NCBI RefSeq assembly: GCF_905220415.1
Contig: NC_059562.1
Span: 2,619,501-2,683,500 of the forward strand
Source of the DNA: Colias croceus
Taxonomy: Eukaryota; Arthropoda; Insecta; Lepidoptera; Pieridae
Reading direction: 5' to 3'
Length of the DNA: 64,000 nucleotides
Positions 1 through 11,270 of the stretch are shown here, piece by piece. Each line of letters opens with the position of its first letter. Position 1 is the stretch's first letter. The translations under genes and the position numbers were made by a program. The notes under the pieces are model-generated. The model saw nothing but the letters and a program-made list of their open reading frames with translations. It had not been told where the DNA came from and searched no databases.

Positions 1-461
1 CTACGTGCGCGCACTTTCTTACTAGCCCATAGAGTTGATGGGAGAGACAAAATAGTTGCGGAGACAAAAGTTGCTCTTGCGCGCTAGCTCTTAGTTTTTG
101 TTCAATACCAACAGAATTAGGAGGGGCCTTCGTACGTCGTCGTAACACTAGATTTACAGGCTGGATTAACTTCCATCCGATAGAGATAAAAAGGTGATGT
201 AATGTGTAATCTAGTAGGCAGTAATGTTACAAAATAAGTCTTTAGTTTAAAGCTTATAGTGTCACTTGATGAGTTATATCCCTTGTACCGACAATCCAAA
301 ATGGAATATTTTTATCGGAACTAAATTTATAATCTGTTTCGTAAAACATTTCAATTTATAGAAAAATAAACAGGTTATTATAATACTTACAATATTATTA
401 ATTCGCTACGCCCTTCCAGTTAATCTGTAAATGAAAAATATAATTTAGTATATTTCACACT
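1..461. other. AT-rich sequence, no gene recognised
   Basis: The first ~110 bases are less AT-rich and contain a short GTGCGCGCAC palindrome near position 6; the rest is AT-rich. A 60-codon reading frame on the minus strand (117-299) has no recognisable motif. Confidence 0.5.
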
Positions 462-1364
462 CATAATTTAAATGTCACTTAAAAATACTTAATACTAATA
501 TTAAAAATAGACTAACTAAAACACAAAAACAAAAGTACATAAATTCCAAATTCGTTGGAATTTTTTTTTCGACAAATTAATTGCCATCGACTGTCATTAA
601 AAATCACAGACTATAAAACAGCCTACAAAAGTATAAAATACATATTATTTATAATCTGTTTAATTTCATACATATTCATTCGTAATTAAGAATCAAACAT
701 ACAAATACGATTTACAAAATGATTATTTCCTATAAAAAACAATCAACATGGAGTCATGAATCTAACTCTAATTAGTTAGTACTTAGCCAAGATGCACAAA
801 TTGTCCTTAATTCAATACTAATGGTTATTCTAGGACTAGTTGACGTAATGCATCAGATATGTACACTTTAACTACTTCTTTGTGGCAGAAGATAATATTT
901 TATAGACTGGCAAGTGGCAACATTTGATTTCTTTTTTTTTTTAAAGCAATACGTCAAATTTTGATGTCTATGAAAATATTGTCTAGTTTACCCGCGCTAA
1001 TTTCTTTTTTTTTTTATTGTACAATCTCTTTCAGTTTTATTTTTTTACATAAAAAATCGTGTGGGTGAATAATAAGTTACTCCCTTAATAAGATAACAAG
1101 CATAATATCGATTTTTATAATATTATGAAGACGGTATTTCGGAAATATTATATTATGTAGGTAAGTAATTCATAAATTAACTGGATACCTACCATACAGA
1201 GTTCAATACATTGCTCCAAAATTTTAATTTTAAATTCATTTCAATATTATAAATCTTAATTTGTCGAAAAAAAAATTCAATGAATTTGGAATTTATGTTT
1301 TTGTGTTTTAGTTTATGGACTATTTTTTATTTTATTATTATTTTTAAGAGGCATTTAAATTATG
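462..1364. mobile_element. Long terminal-inverted-repeat element, non-coding
   Basis: Two arms of about 110 bp (462-578 and 1258-1364) are inverted copies of each other. Matching landmarks are CATAATTTAAATG at the outer ends, AACTAAAACACAAAAAC in the middle and TTTTTTTTTCGACAAATTA at the inner ends. The arms differ by several substitutions and small indels. The ~680 bp between them is AT-rich with no open frame. The layout fits a non-autonomous DNA transposon with long inverted repeats. No target duplication could be fixed, so the outer limits are approximate. Confidence 0.6.
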
Positions 1365-1570
1365 TATAAACATTTATTGAATAACATCGCTTTCGACATA
1401 ATTTTAACTAAATTGACTAAAACAATATGAAGGGGATTGTTAAACGATTCCTTGTAACCACACTTGTAACTGCCCATAAACATTAAGAATAAACATCTTA
1501 TGACTGTTCTAAATATTTTAAGTATTTCTCCGATTGTTTATACTTTGAAGTTTGAATTGTATAGGTAGGT

Positions 1571-1764
1571 ACAAATATTATAAAGCTGAAGAGTTTGTTT
1601 GTTAGTTTGAACGCGCTAATCTCAGGAACTACTGGTCCGATTTGAAAAATTCTTTCGATGTTAGATAGCCCATTTATCGAGAAAGGCTATAGGCTATATA
1701 ATATCACCACGCTGAGTCCAACGGGAGCGGAGCAATGCGAGTTAAACCGCGGGGAACAGCTTGT
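1571..1764 (+). repeat. Short CTAG-type interspersed element, family A
   Basis: This ~190 bp copy starts with a variant of ATACTAATATTATAAAGCTG, contains the family-A core (GAAGAGTTTGTTTG, ACGCGCTAATCTC, TACTGGTCCGATTTGAAAAA, GGCTATAGGCTAT) and ends in the GC-rich block CCGCGGGGAACAGC followed by TTGT where other copies have CTAGT. Family A is repeated many times in the window. It is either a minimal Helitron-like element (5' TC, 3' CTAG, between A and T) or, read on the other strand, a SINE with an RTE-like tail. Confidence 0.75.
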
Positions 1765-1946
1765 CGGTGATATAAGGATTTCAAAATCATTGTGAACACA
1801 AATCATTCTGTTTAGATTGTATATTTTATAGTTACATAAATAAATATTAGCTAGGTACATTTATTCTTATTTTTATTCGTTCCACAAAGCTGGAAGAGGA
1901 ATCCATTTTATGATAAATTCTTCCATCATCAATATAAATTAATTAA

Positions 1947-2127
1947 GGGCCGATTTTTCAATCCTTGGTTAAAGTTTATCCGTCCAATAAAGTTTTACAC
2001 GAACATTTTAAAATGTCACCTGTAAACTGTCATATAAGGACAATTTGAATACATTTTTGAAATGGTAACTACCATTTAAAACGTTATTCGATGAATAAGT
2101 TTCAACCAAGGATTGAAAAATCAGCCC
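1947..2127. mobile_element. MITE with GGGCCGATTTTTC termini (copy 1)
   Basis: A 181 bp element with ~22 bp terminal inverted repeats: GGGCCGATTTTTCAATCCTT at the left and its near-complement ending TTGAAAAATCAGCCC at the right. TAA occurs directly on both sides (1944-1946 and 2128-2130), consistent with a 3-bp TWA target duplication of the PIF/Harbinger type. It has no coding capacity. A second copy of the family is at 9937-10124. Confidence 0.85.
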
Positions 2128-2975
2128 TAATGGTTTCAAAAATGATATATGTATTTAATTTACACTCGTATATAATGTACCTAACAGACAAATCCGGTGT
2201 TGTATCCGAAAAAAAATATTAACTGATTAGTGATTTTGCGTGAGCTAGTAATTAGTATTGTCTAATTTTATGTTACTGAAACATTCTCATAAAATTGTAC
2301 TATCGCAATTTTCCATGCATAAAAATCACAATGCTACAAACACTAGGTACAATAAAAACTATAATTTAACTATTACTCACACACCACGTAATACAATGAG
2401 TAATGTGTCTTACGCAATATATTTATTATGTTTTATATTAATATTATTTACGGCAACATCAGTCGATATATTATTATCTTCATAGGAGCATGTGTTAACT
2501 GACCATACATTGATGTATCAGTTATAAATAATTTATTTTATACATATAAATAATATAGAAACAATGAAGAACAAGAAAACTTATAATACATTTAACTTTA
2601 ATTCGTAGTCAATTTACGTGGAGCTTGAACAATTCTAGGGATAGTAAAGGAAAGATAGAAAAAAATACAGAATCTTATGTTACTTTCGTTTCTTTTTCTT
2701 GTCCTTATGCCAAGACCAAAGCAATGTTTTACATTTCCTAATTTTCCTTGTGTCTACCACAGTTATATGTATTTACGTATCTTTGGTTCAGTGTCACGCT
2801 AAGACGGTAACTCATCAATATGCTGACTGCGCCTTAAGCTGTTTCACCTATACCAAAGACTATATTACTATAACACACGGTTAAATGCAACTAGCCAGAA
2901 GCATACGATCTAATCCCTCTCTTTCTCTGTATAGTTGATAATATTATAGCTGTAGTTTATGTAGATGCAAAAAAT
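2128..2975. other. No recognisable gene or repeat
   Basis: AT-rich. Two short plus-strand frames (2258-2485, 2699-2884) have no domain, no signal for splicing and no codon pattern that separates them from chance. Confidence 0.5.
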
Positions 2976-3249
2976 TAACTGCGTTAAAAACAACCGACTT
3001 CAAAAACGGAAAAGTAAAAAATAAAAAAGATTTGATATTATTAATTACTACATATTATTTAGATGTGCTATTTATTAAATAGGTTTGATGTCGGTGCACG
3101 GGCTTAATACTAAGTGCTTAGTGTTTGGCACCGACTTCAAACCTATTTAATAAATAGCACATCTAAATAATATGTAGTAATTAATAATATCAAATCTTTT
3201 TTATTTTTTACTTTTCCGTTTTTGAAGTCGGTTGTTTTTAACGCAGTTA
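2976..3249. repeat. Near-perfect 122-bp-arm palindrome
   Basis: Arms 2976-3097 and 3128-3249 are reverse complements over all 122 positions with a single mismatch (GATGTCGG against GAAGTCGG), around a 30-base loop. Each outer end carries the family-E terminus TAACTGCGTTAAAAACAACC, so the palindrome looks like two inverted copies of the element's left end. Confidence 0.95.
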
Positions 3250-3707
3250 ATTTTATTTAATACTTTTTAGTGTAATTTTCAACACGAATCAAACGAGCCC
3301 AAACTCGATAAAGTTGAGTCAATATATTACTGAGTTCCTATGGCCACCTTCCGATTCCATCATCAAATCAGCTCTATGTCATGATAATGTTTCATCGCTA
3401 TCCAATTTACACACTTATACAAAATTTCAGCTCAATCGGTTACCGGGAAGTGAATCAAAGTTACTTGCTACATTCCAATTAAGTCATCGAGTACAGACAA
3501 AAATGCTCATAAAATAAAAACTACTGGGCCTAGCCGAATAAAATTTTTATGGGACCAATTCGACACCATCCTGCATCGAACAAAAAAAGAATCACGTAAA
3601 TCGGTTCAGAAACCTCGGAGTAATCGGTGTACATACATAAAAAAAAAAAAAAAATATACCGGCCGAATTGATAACCTCCTCCTTTTTTTTGAAGTCGGTT
3701 AAAAATC
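2976..3707. mobile_element. Non-autonomous element with internal palindrome (family E, copy 1)
   Basis: The left end reads TAACTGCGTTAAAAACAACC then GACTTCAAA; the right end reads TTTGAAGTCGGTTAAAAA, so the ends share the inverted motif CCGACTTCAAA. The first 274 bp form a near-perfect palindrome (separate entry). The last ~210 bp (3497-3707), including ACTACTGGGCCTA, GGGACCAATTCGACACCATC and GAACCTCGGAGTAATCGGTG-like blocks, are nearly identical to the copies at 7553 and, inverted, at 63783. No transposase is present. I place it as a DNA-transposon derivative; superfamily not determined. Confidence 0.75.
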
Positions 3708-4713
3708 CAAAACCGTTTATCTCATAACGTTAAAGCAATTCCGCTTTTATAATTTATTATAAAATCGGAATTGTGTATAAACTTTGTTATTGTTAAAACC
3801 AAAACATTATTAAAATTGCGTATGAATTCAAATACGCTTAAAATAAATAAAAACAGGTACTCTAAACTTTTTTAATTTCCATTAAATTACGTAAATATGT
3901 TCAACAGAATAACAATGCTTAATTCCTAGCTCGAAGCGGCCTAATTATTTGAACAAACAGCGCTCTTTTAACAATAAGTGGATAATTTAATGAGATGAAC
4001 TGCGCCTTAAGTGCGACAGAGAGGGCTGTATCTATCTCTTTCGCACGAACAGCTGGGTTGGCAGTTCATTAATGATTTTACGCCAGAAGTTTATATCTAT
4101 AAGTTACTGAAATTATTATGAGCGTAATCCTAACCTGGTATTATACTTTAAGCTAAATTGTATTGTGGGTAAAATTTTAGAGAATAATGTAGACGTTTAA
4201 CCAAGTTATGACGTTTAAAGATTTCACTGTAGTTCGATGCATAGAACAGAGGGTAGATGGATAATTTCTTATTTACATCTCTAGTACTATTAATATAAAC
4301 ATTTAAAAAACTCCGTTGTCTTATTCAGGTTCCATTTATTATAATAGATGTAGTTAATTGGTTTTAAAGACAAAGGAAGAGCGAGTGTCGGATTGAAATT
4401 AAGCTATACATGATGTAAAGGTTAATTTCACTTCGAACAGTTCGCTTCATTACTTACATTAAAAAGTACAATAAAAAACATCAGAACATTTCTCTCCATA
4501 TTTTTATAGATACAAAAGGTGTATTCTAAAACAAATTCTTAATACCTAATGTAAAAAGGATCATAATAATATAGTAAAGGATTAACTAATAATTAAAAAC
4601 AAAATGGCCGCCCGATACGCGTGAAATGTCATTGACTGATGTCTATGGCCGTCATTAATTGTTAACTTTCAACTGTCACGCATCCCTTTTTGTGCGTTTA
4701 ATTTAGAATAATA
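3708..4713. other. No gene; weak inverted repeat
   Basis: AT-rich and non-coding by inspection. Around 3990-4072 the motifs ATGAACTGC and GCAGTTCAT face each other about 75 bases apart, flanking TGCGACAGAGAGGGC and CTATCTCTTTCGCACGAA, which may be a small decayed MITE. Confidence 0.4.
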
Positions 4714-4800
4714 CTAGCTTTCCGCCCGCGGCTTCACCCGCGTTTTAAAAGAAAAACCCGCATAGTTCCCGTTTCCGTGGGATTTACAGGATGAAACCTA
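4714..4800 (-). repeat. CTAG-type element, family B, fragment
   Basis: It begins with CTAGCTTTCCGCCCGCGGCT, followed by CACCCGCGTTTTAAAAGAAA and the block CCGCATAGTTCCCGT, which are the GC-rich end of family B on the minus strand. The match fades after about 85 bases, so only one end remains. Confidence 0.7.
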
Positions 4801-4974
4801 AGAAATAAGAACCTAAGAAAAAGAAGACTGTTGAAAGAAAACCGAGAACAAAGATCCTAATAAAACAGGATTACATTATGCAGATTAATAGATTATAGAG
4901 ATCTACAAGTGTTGTTCTGTAATAAATAAAACAAGCGAACTTTACATAATTATATTCCACTGTTATATCCATAA

Positions 4975-5131
4975 CTAGCTGTACCCCGCGGTTTTACCCG
5001 CATTGTTTCACTCCTATTGGTGATAGCCTTCCTCAGAAATCGGCTATCTAAAAGTGTAAGAATTTTTCAAAACGTAAGTCTCGTGGTTCCTGAGATAAGC
5101 GCGTTCAAACAAACAAACTCTTCATATATTT
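4975..5131 (-). repeat. CTAG-type element, family A
   Basis: A minus-strand copy: CTAGCTGTACCCCGCGGTTT at the left edge (with A before it), then AGCCTTCCTCAGAAATCGGC and GTTCCTGAGATAAGCGCGTT, ending in AACAAACAAACTCTTCA. The promoter-distal end is degraded. Confidence 0.75.
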
Positions 5132-6099
5132 AGATAATAACTTAAAAAGTCCTAGTATAAGAATAAAATCGTGTGCTACAAAAATATGACAGAATCAACA
5201 TAATATTATTAACAATTCAACTACATTATTATGAAAGTAAGTTTTATCATCTGTCTAAAAGATAAATTATAACGTGATTTGCTTACAAACTACCAAAGCT
5301 GATTTCAGACGTAACAATAAAAGAAACGAGAAAATTTAAATTAATATTATTATTTATGTACCAAATGTAAATTTAATTAGCCGTGGCGTAAAACAAATGG
5401 CTGCCATTCGCTCCACTTGGGAATAATATATTGTTTTCGCTACGTTTTATTATTATTCCGTTACATGGGTTGTGATGGACATTTCGACATTCACTTTGAA
5501 TATTGCAAGAGGTAGTTAATGGTTCAGTAGTGATAGGCATACAAAGAGATTGAGGTTCGCCTACCAAAAAAATGTAATTAAAAAAGATAAAAAAATGATC
5601 TGTACTAATGGTAATAATGTCAACAGATAATAAATTCTCTGTCTATATGTTAAATGTACATTGTACATAAAGTATCACAATTAAAATGTTCGAATATTTA
5701 TTCCAAAAAAAGTGTTAAAATATATAAATTATAAATATTGAAATACCCTTCTAAATAATTGTTATCTTCCAATTTAAAAGACTTATTAAAAATACTTTCA
5801 CACTAATTAAACTTACTAATGCTTATTGTATTTACATCACAGACAAAAAATATCAACCATACTAATTAACCTATGTAGGTAAATGTAATAATTACCGCAT
5901 ACGTCATTTCACTCATTATCTAAATTGGAATGGAGCTTGTATCATTGTGTACACGGCTTTATCTGATATCGCGTGTGTGCACAGCCTTAGTCCAGGTGGT
6001 TAACAACGGCCTCATAATTTGGTATTTTTACCTAACCTGTGTGTACCTGGTTTTAAGGACTTTGGTCAGGTTTTGGGGGGAAAACTTACCGTCTTACCA
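5132..6099. other. No recognisable gene or repeat
   Basis: AT-rich sequence. Frames at 5373-5567 (minus) and 5930-6178 (plus) show no motifs; the second runs into the foldback element at 6100. Confidence 0.5.
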
Positions 6100-6510
6100 C
6101 AAAAAATCTTCACTTATAATACCACAAGAGCTTCAAAATTATCGGCTATTTTCCGATAGGTTCGTTGCAAACAAATGAAGGAGTCAAGTTTTTAGCCAAG
6201 GCTAAAAAATCACGAGCGCGAAGCGCGAGTGATTTTTCCAAAAAAACTTGACGACTTTATTTGTTTGCAGGGAACCTTGAGGGAAATGCCAGATAATTTT
6301 GAAGCTCGTGTGGTATTCGGGAGATTAATTTTCCGTCCCAAATGTCGGCCAATAATTTCACAATTGAATTAAACCTGTCAGTTTGACGTCAACGACCAGA
6401 GAAAATTTTCAAAAAATTATCAGTATAATACCATGTAGGTTGTACCACGTGACGTCGAATGGTGCAATTCTATTGGTCGATATTTGGGTCGGAAAAATAA
6501 TCTCTTTAAT
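6100..6510. mobile_element. Foldback element with two stacked inverted repeats
   Basis: A first imperfect inverted repeat pairs about 6100-6192 with 6240-6335; landmarks are ATACCACAAGAGCTTCAAAA against TTTTGAAGCTCGTGTGGTAT, and TGCAAACAAATGAAGG against its complement. The loop holds AAATCACGAGCGCGAAGCGC and its own complement. A second inverted repeat pairs 6321-6366 (TTTTCCGTCCCAAATGTCGG) with 6465-6508 (TTGGTCGATATTTGGGTCGG). No coding capacity; limits approximate. Confidence 0.7.
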
Positions 6511-7552
6511 CTGATTTTGTCGTATTTCACATAGACATGTGAAGTAACAGATCTCTTTAAAGTTGTTTTTTGGTATGACCATTAATATCTTGTTACTTGT
6601 ATATGAAATTTGGTTTAATTCAGTCACTTCAAGTTCAAGTATTAGATAGACTGTACAGCAAAATGTAATAATTCCTTTTTATTGAGGTAAAATATCAATA
6701 TAATTTACTAATTGATACTCATGGAATAGAAACACTAAAGTTTTTGTCACAACGTACATTTTTATAGCAAATATAAAATTAATTATTAAATAATACCCGA
6801 TAATATTTAAAACGATAGCCTTTGAACTATACGCATTACGCATAACTTATATTTCCTGCCAATAATTGGTATACTGTTTAATGAAACGAATATAAAAATA
6901 ATAGTTATTATAAATCTATCATGTAGTTACAAATAACTAAAAATCTCAAAAAAAGCTTTACTGAATTCTACATTTTGTCTAAAATGTGCAATATCTATTT
7001 TAAAGTTTACTTGAGAATTCACGACGGAATTTTAAGAACTTGCAACTTTTACAAGTGTCAGACACAATTTTCTTTTCGCTTCTTCCAGAAACATAAAAGT
7101 TGTGTTATACACTGGCTAGTCTACAAACTGTTTAAACTTGAGAACTTTAAAATCGCTTAGCTTACAGATTTATTCAATTAAAAGTTAACTTTTCATGCAA
7201 CAGCTTTTTTTTCGTAATAACGCTTCATGTTTTTTTTCTATAGACTTTTTTGTAAGCTATTTTAGGGTAGGTATCGTAACAAATCCATTTATTATACAGG
7301 AACATACTTATGTTAAATTACAATGAAATGATTGACATACCTACTTAGTTTTCGTTAAAGGGAAACACAATATAACTTATTAAAAACTTTACAATTGCTC
7401 GTACATGCTGAAATTCATTAAAAGTCATTATTGTTTTTGTGCATTAAGAAATTAAAAAAAAATATAACCCTTTAGTCTATACCCTGTATTCTGTAAGTCT
7501 GCAGGTACTAAAACTTTATACCAAGTTTTAAACTAACCAAAGACAAGTCAAT
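6511..7552. other. No recognisable gene or repeat
   Basis: AT-rich; no open frame above 72 codons and no motif recognised. Confidence 0.5.
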
Positions 7553-7806
7553 AACTGCGTTAAAAACAACCGACTTCAAACTTGCACTTGCAACATTTAC
7601 AAATACAGACAAAAATGCTCATAAAATAAAAACTACTGGGCCTATCCGAATAAAATTTTTATGGGACCAATTCGACACCATCCCGCATCGAACAAAAAAA
7701 GAATCACGTAAATCGGTTCAGAAACCTCGGAGTAATCGGTGTACATACATAAAAAAAACATACCGGCTGAATTGATAACCTCCTCCTTTTTTTGAAGTCG
7801 GTTAAA
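7553..7806. mobile_element. Family E element, copy 2 (short form)
   Basis: A 254 bp copy that joins the family's left end (TAACTGCGTTAAAAACAACC, GACTTCAAACTTGCAC) directly to the ~200 bp right end seen at 3497-3707, finishing TTTGAAGTCGGTTAAAAA. It lacks the palindrome and the middle part of copy 1, so it is an internally deleted relative. The same short form occurs inverted at the window end. Confidence 0.8.
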
Positions 7807-8187
7807 AAGTAAAAGAGAACACTTAACAAATCATTATCCAACTATACCTACATAAAACAGTATAGAATCAAGGGAAAATACTAAATTATACTTATTCACC
7901 AGTTCAAAACTAGTATAAAAGCACACTAAACTATAAATACAATAATGAAAAGGGTGGTTATCAGGTGAAATATCGAACGATCCCGCATCGCACGATAATT
8001 GTTCACTATCAGTGTATTTAGATAAATTAAACTATTCCATTATTATTAGTAGGTACTTTTCCGTTTTTGTTAGTTTGGTAATCAATTTGTGTATTTAGTT
8101 TTTCTGTATCTACATCATCATATTATGCTAAATTTTTTATGGGGTTAGAGTTTAGACTATCATTTATGGCCAAGAGTGACTGTTAAA
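7807..8187. other. No recognisable gene or repeat
   Basis: AT-rich, no coding signal. Confidence 0.5.
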
Positions 8188-8374
8188 TCTTCTTATATAT
8201 ATATAATATATAAATCTCGTGTCACAATGTTTGTCCTCAATGGACTCCTAAACCACTTAACCGATTATAATAAAATTCGCACACCATGTGCAGTTCGATC
8301 CAACTTGAGAGATAGGATAGTTTAAATCTCAAATCGTTTAGAGAAAGCGGGCGAAGCCGCGGGCGGTAAGCTAG
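8188..8374 (+). repeat. CTAG-type element, family C
   Basis: It starts TC after an A, contains CTCGTGTCACAATGTTTGTC and ACCACTTAACCGATTATAAT, and ends GCGGGCGAAGCCGCGGGCGG then TAAGCTAG followed by T. The 3' block is shared with families B and D; the interior differs from the copies at 21443 and 30193, so family C is heterogeneous. Confidence 0.75.
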
Positions 8375-9346
8375 TACCTACCTATATATAAACTGTCATA
8401 TTTTTTTAATATATAAAGCCAGATATTACAACAAAACAACAATAATTGTCCATTATATTATGCACTCAATAAAACCTATTATTTCGATATTACCACAGCC
8501 CTAATAGAGATAGAATTATTATGACTACAAAATATAATTTGTTACAATATACCACAGAGAGTTCAGCCTACATCAATTCTACAACTTATTATGATGTTAA
8601 AGCCTATGGTAATGCCGACTTGCACCCACATAGTTTGAAAACAGGCTTTACTTGCGTCTTTGTTATCTAAATTGAACATTATTTTACTCTGCAAGAATAT
8701 TGTTAAATTTATGTGGTAGTTAATTCTAATTTCTAAGTATAATATCGCCGGGAACTTAGATATTTAAATAAATCTAGGAATCCTAAATGTAGGCTTAGTA
8801 CTTATTCTGTGCTCTATGTTTTATTTATATTATTGTGGTATTAAAATTGAGATATTGTTTATTTTAGGAAGGATATTTTAGAATTATAACTATATTACTA
8901 AGTAAATATATAACTACCTTAACACTTTCAAATACTGCAGCTTTCTTCTAGTAAAACATTTTTCGGAAACGCTTAGGTTACCTACTCGATAATTATATTG
9001 ATTATGAAGCTTTTTAAATACGGTATTGATATTATAGATATTAGAGGTATAGTGGATAATATATATATATCAAATAACATTAGGTACATATATTAAGAGT
9101 TAGGAAATATACAGAAATATCAATAAATCAGATTCTTACTTTACAATAAAAATAGCTATGCAAAAATGCACACAATAACAAATCACGTCCGAATGATTTT
9201 GCACTTAATTATTATGAGATAAATATCAAATTTGCATAGCAAATTTTTCGTCAAAGCAGTGCTCATAATTCCTTTATAGGTCAAGGCATACGTCTTTATA
9301 AAGACAATCCTCAAACTTTGTTTCTTTAGAACAATGTATAATGAAA
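8375..9346. other. No recognisable gene or repeat
   Basis: AT-rich with short AT dinucleotide runs near 9059; no coding signal. Confidence 0.5.
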
Positions 9347-9537
9347 TCTATACTTAATATCATAAAGCTGAAGAGTTTGTTTGTTTGAACGCGCTAATCT
9401 CGGGAACTACCTGGTCCGATTTGAAAAATTCTTTCGGTGTTAGATAGCTCATTTATAGAGGAAGGCTATAGGGTATATATCATCACGCTACGACCAACAG
9501 GTGGAGCCACGGGGATGAAACCGCGCGGAGCAGCTAG
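9347..9537 (+). repeat. CTAG-type element, family A
   Basis: Nearly full length: A|TCTATACTTAATATCATAAA at the left, AGCTGAAGAGTTTGTTTGTT, ACGCGCTAATCTCGGGAACT, and GCGCGGAGCAGCTAG|T at the right. Confidence 0.8.
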
Positions 9538-9936
9538 TACTAGATAAAGAATAAAGATTATTTAAAAGAAAACCTTAGATTATAGATGGGGAAATCAATT
9601 TAATACAACAATATGTCATTTACAAGTACACTTATCTATATAATACAAAAAAGAGCATCAAAAGACTTCAAAAACGTCCAATCGTTCGTAACATCAAACA
9701 ATTCAAAGGTCGATATCAATAAAGTTAGTGGAATTCAGTAACTTCCCAACTTGTATAGCGGCTCTGTCCGTTTCCTCTATGGCCCATATCGAGGAACTTT
9801 CAACAGTTTCTATTCGGCAATGATCAAAAGTTCTGTATTGTTCGTAAATTTTTGAAGGGAAAAAATTCATCGTAGACGGGCTTGAATTGGAAGTTTGAAT
9901 CGTAGCGATTAGAACCAAACAATTATTTTTTTCTAA
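9538..9936. other. No gene recognised
   Basis: A minus-strand frame of 82 codons (9703-9951) starts inside the neighbouring MITE and has no motif I recognise, so it is not called. Confidence 0.4.
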
Positions 9937-10124
9937 GGGCCGATTTTTCAATCCTTAGATAAAACTTATTCATCGAATATCGTATTAAACAACCATTTTA
10001 AATATTTTACTTGCCCAATTTTTGACAGTTTTTAGGTGACATCTGTATATTATTGTGTAATACCTACTTTATTGGACGGATAAGATTTAACCTTAGATTT
10101 AACCAAGGATTGAAAAATCAGCCC
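9937..10124. mobile_element. MITE with GGGCCGATTTTTC termini (copy 2)
   Basis: A 188 bp relative of 1947-2127, with left terminus GGGCCGATTTTTCAATCCTT and right terminus ATTGAAAAATCAGCCC. It is flanked by TAA on the left and TTA on the right, both fitting a TWA target. Internal motifs ACTTATTCATCGAATA and TTGGACGGATAA are arranged in the opposite orientation to copy 1. Confidence 0.85.
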
Positions 10125-10501
10125 TTAATTGGAAATAGATATTTATAAATTGCATTTAATGTCTACCTTTTTATCTCGTTGAGTTACACTTTTGAGTGAT
10201 ATTTATAATTCGATGCATAGTATTCATTTTTATTGTATTTTTATACATCGGAGTTTAATATTCCCTCCACGCGAAGATAAATCGTTGTTTTCTCGTTACA
10301 AAGCATATTTTTCGAATGTTTATTTTGTCTGTATGCAGTACGCAAATGAGAGTTCGAATACGGATAACTTGAACCACCTGTTTAAATTTATTGCAAGATT
10401 TATTATTTATTTATTAAAGTTGGATTTATTATCTACATATAAAAGTAATCAATACATAGTATTATAGTTTATTGTATAATCATGCCATAGACTCTATTAA
10501 A
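10125..10501. other. No recognisable gene
   Basis: A plus-strand frame of 91 codons (10192-10467) is composed of AT-rich codons without motif; treated as chance. Confidence 0.45.
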
Positions 10502-10691
10502 TCTATACTAATATTATAAAGCTGAAGAGTTTGTTTGTTTGAACGCGCTAATCTCAGGAACTACTGGTCCGATTTGAAAAAAAATTCAGTCTTAGATAGC
10601 CCATTCATCAAGGAAGGCTATAGGCTATATATCATCACGCTTAGACCAACAGGAGCGGAGCCACGCGGGTGAAACCACGGGGCGCAGCTAG
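10502..10691 (+). repeat. CTAG-type element, family A, full length
   Basis: The best-preserved family-A copy: A|TCTATACTAATATTATAAAG at the left, the core with ACTACTGGTCCGATTTGAAA, then CACGGGGCGCAGCTAG|T at the right. No duplication of flanking sequence is visible beyond the A and T. Confidence 0.85.
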
Positions 10692-11270
10692 TATAAAATA
10701 ATCATTGTAAAATCTGCCCTGACTTATAACATTTTAAAATAAATTCATCTCAAAGTATCCAGTCCGGTTTGTTTCCTATTTAAATTTGATTTATATCTCC
10801 AATCGCATAAGTAAATAATTCATTTGTAAGCAATATTTTATGTTAATGTGACGGAATAAGATCATTAGAAATAAGTTAAATAATAATGGTAAATCAATCA
10901 ACGTATTACATAAGATAATCTGTTTTAAATAAGGTACCCGCGGGTATTAAGGCCTAGCTAAGGAAATTTTGTAATAAAATGAAAAATACCCAACATAATC
11001 AACAAGTTTTATTATAAATCAGTCATGGACTTAAATTACTACAGAGTTTTAACAAAAAATAGCTTCTTTAGCTTAAAAACAAAACAATATATAACTTAAA
11101 AAAAAACGCAGTCTGTAGGCCTTATTATACTAGGGTAGGGTAAAAAGGCCTATACTTTAAACTATTCAAAAATCAACTAATATTATGTAAATTGGTATTT
11201 TTGAGATCAATAATCATTAACATAAAGCAATAGGAAGCATAGTAGACTTAGAAAATTAAAGAAATTGTCT

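Noticed and set aside
9703..9951. 82-codon minus-strand frame with less biased composition
   Set aside because: It begins within the MITE at 9937, has no recognisable domain and no splice sites fitting an exon.
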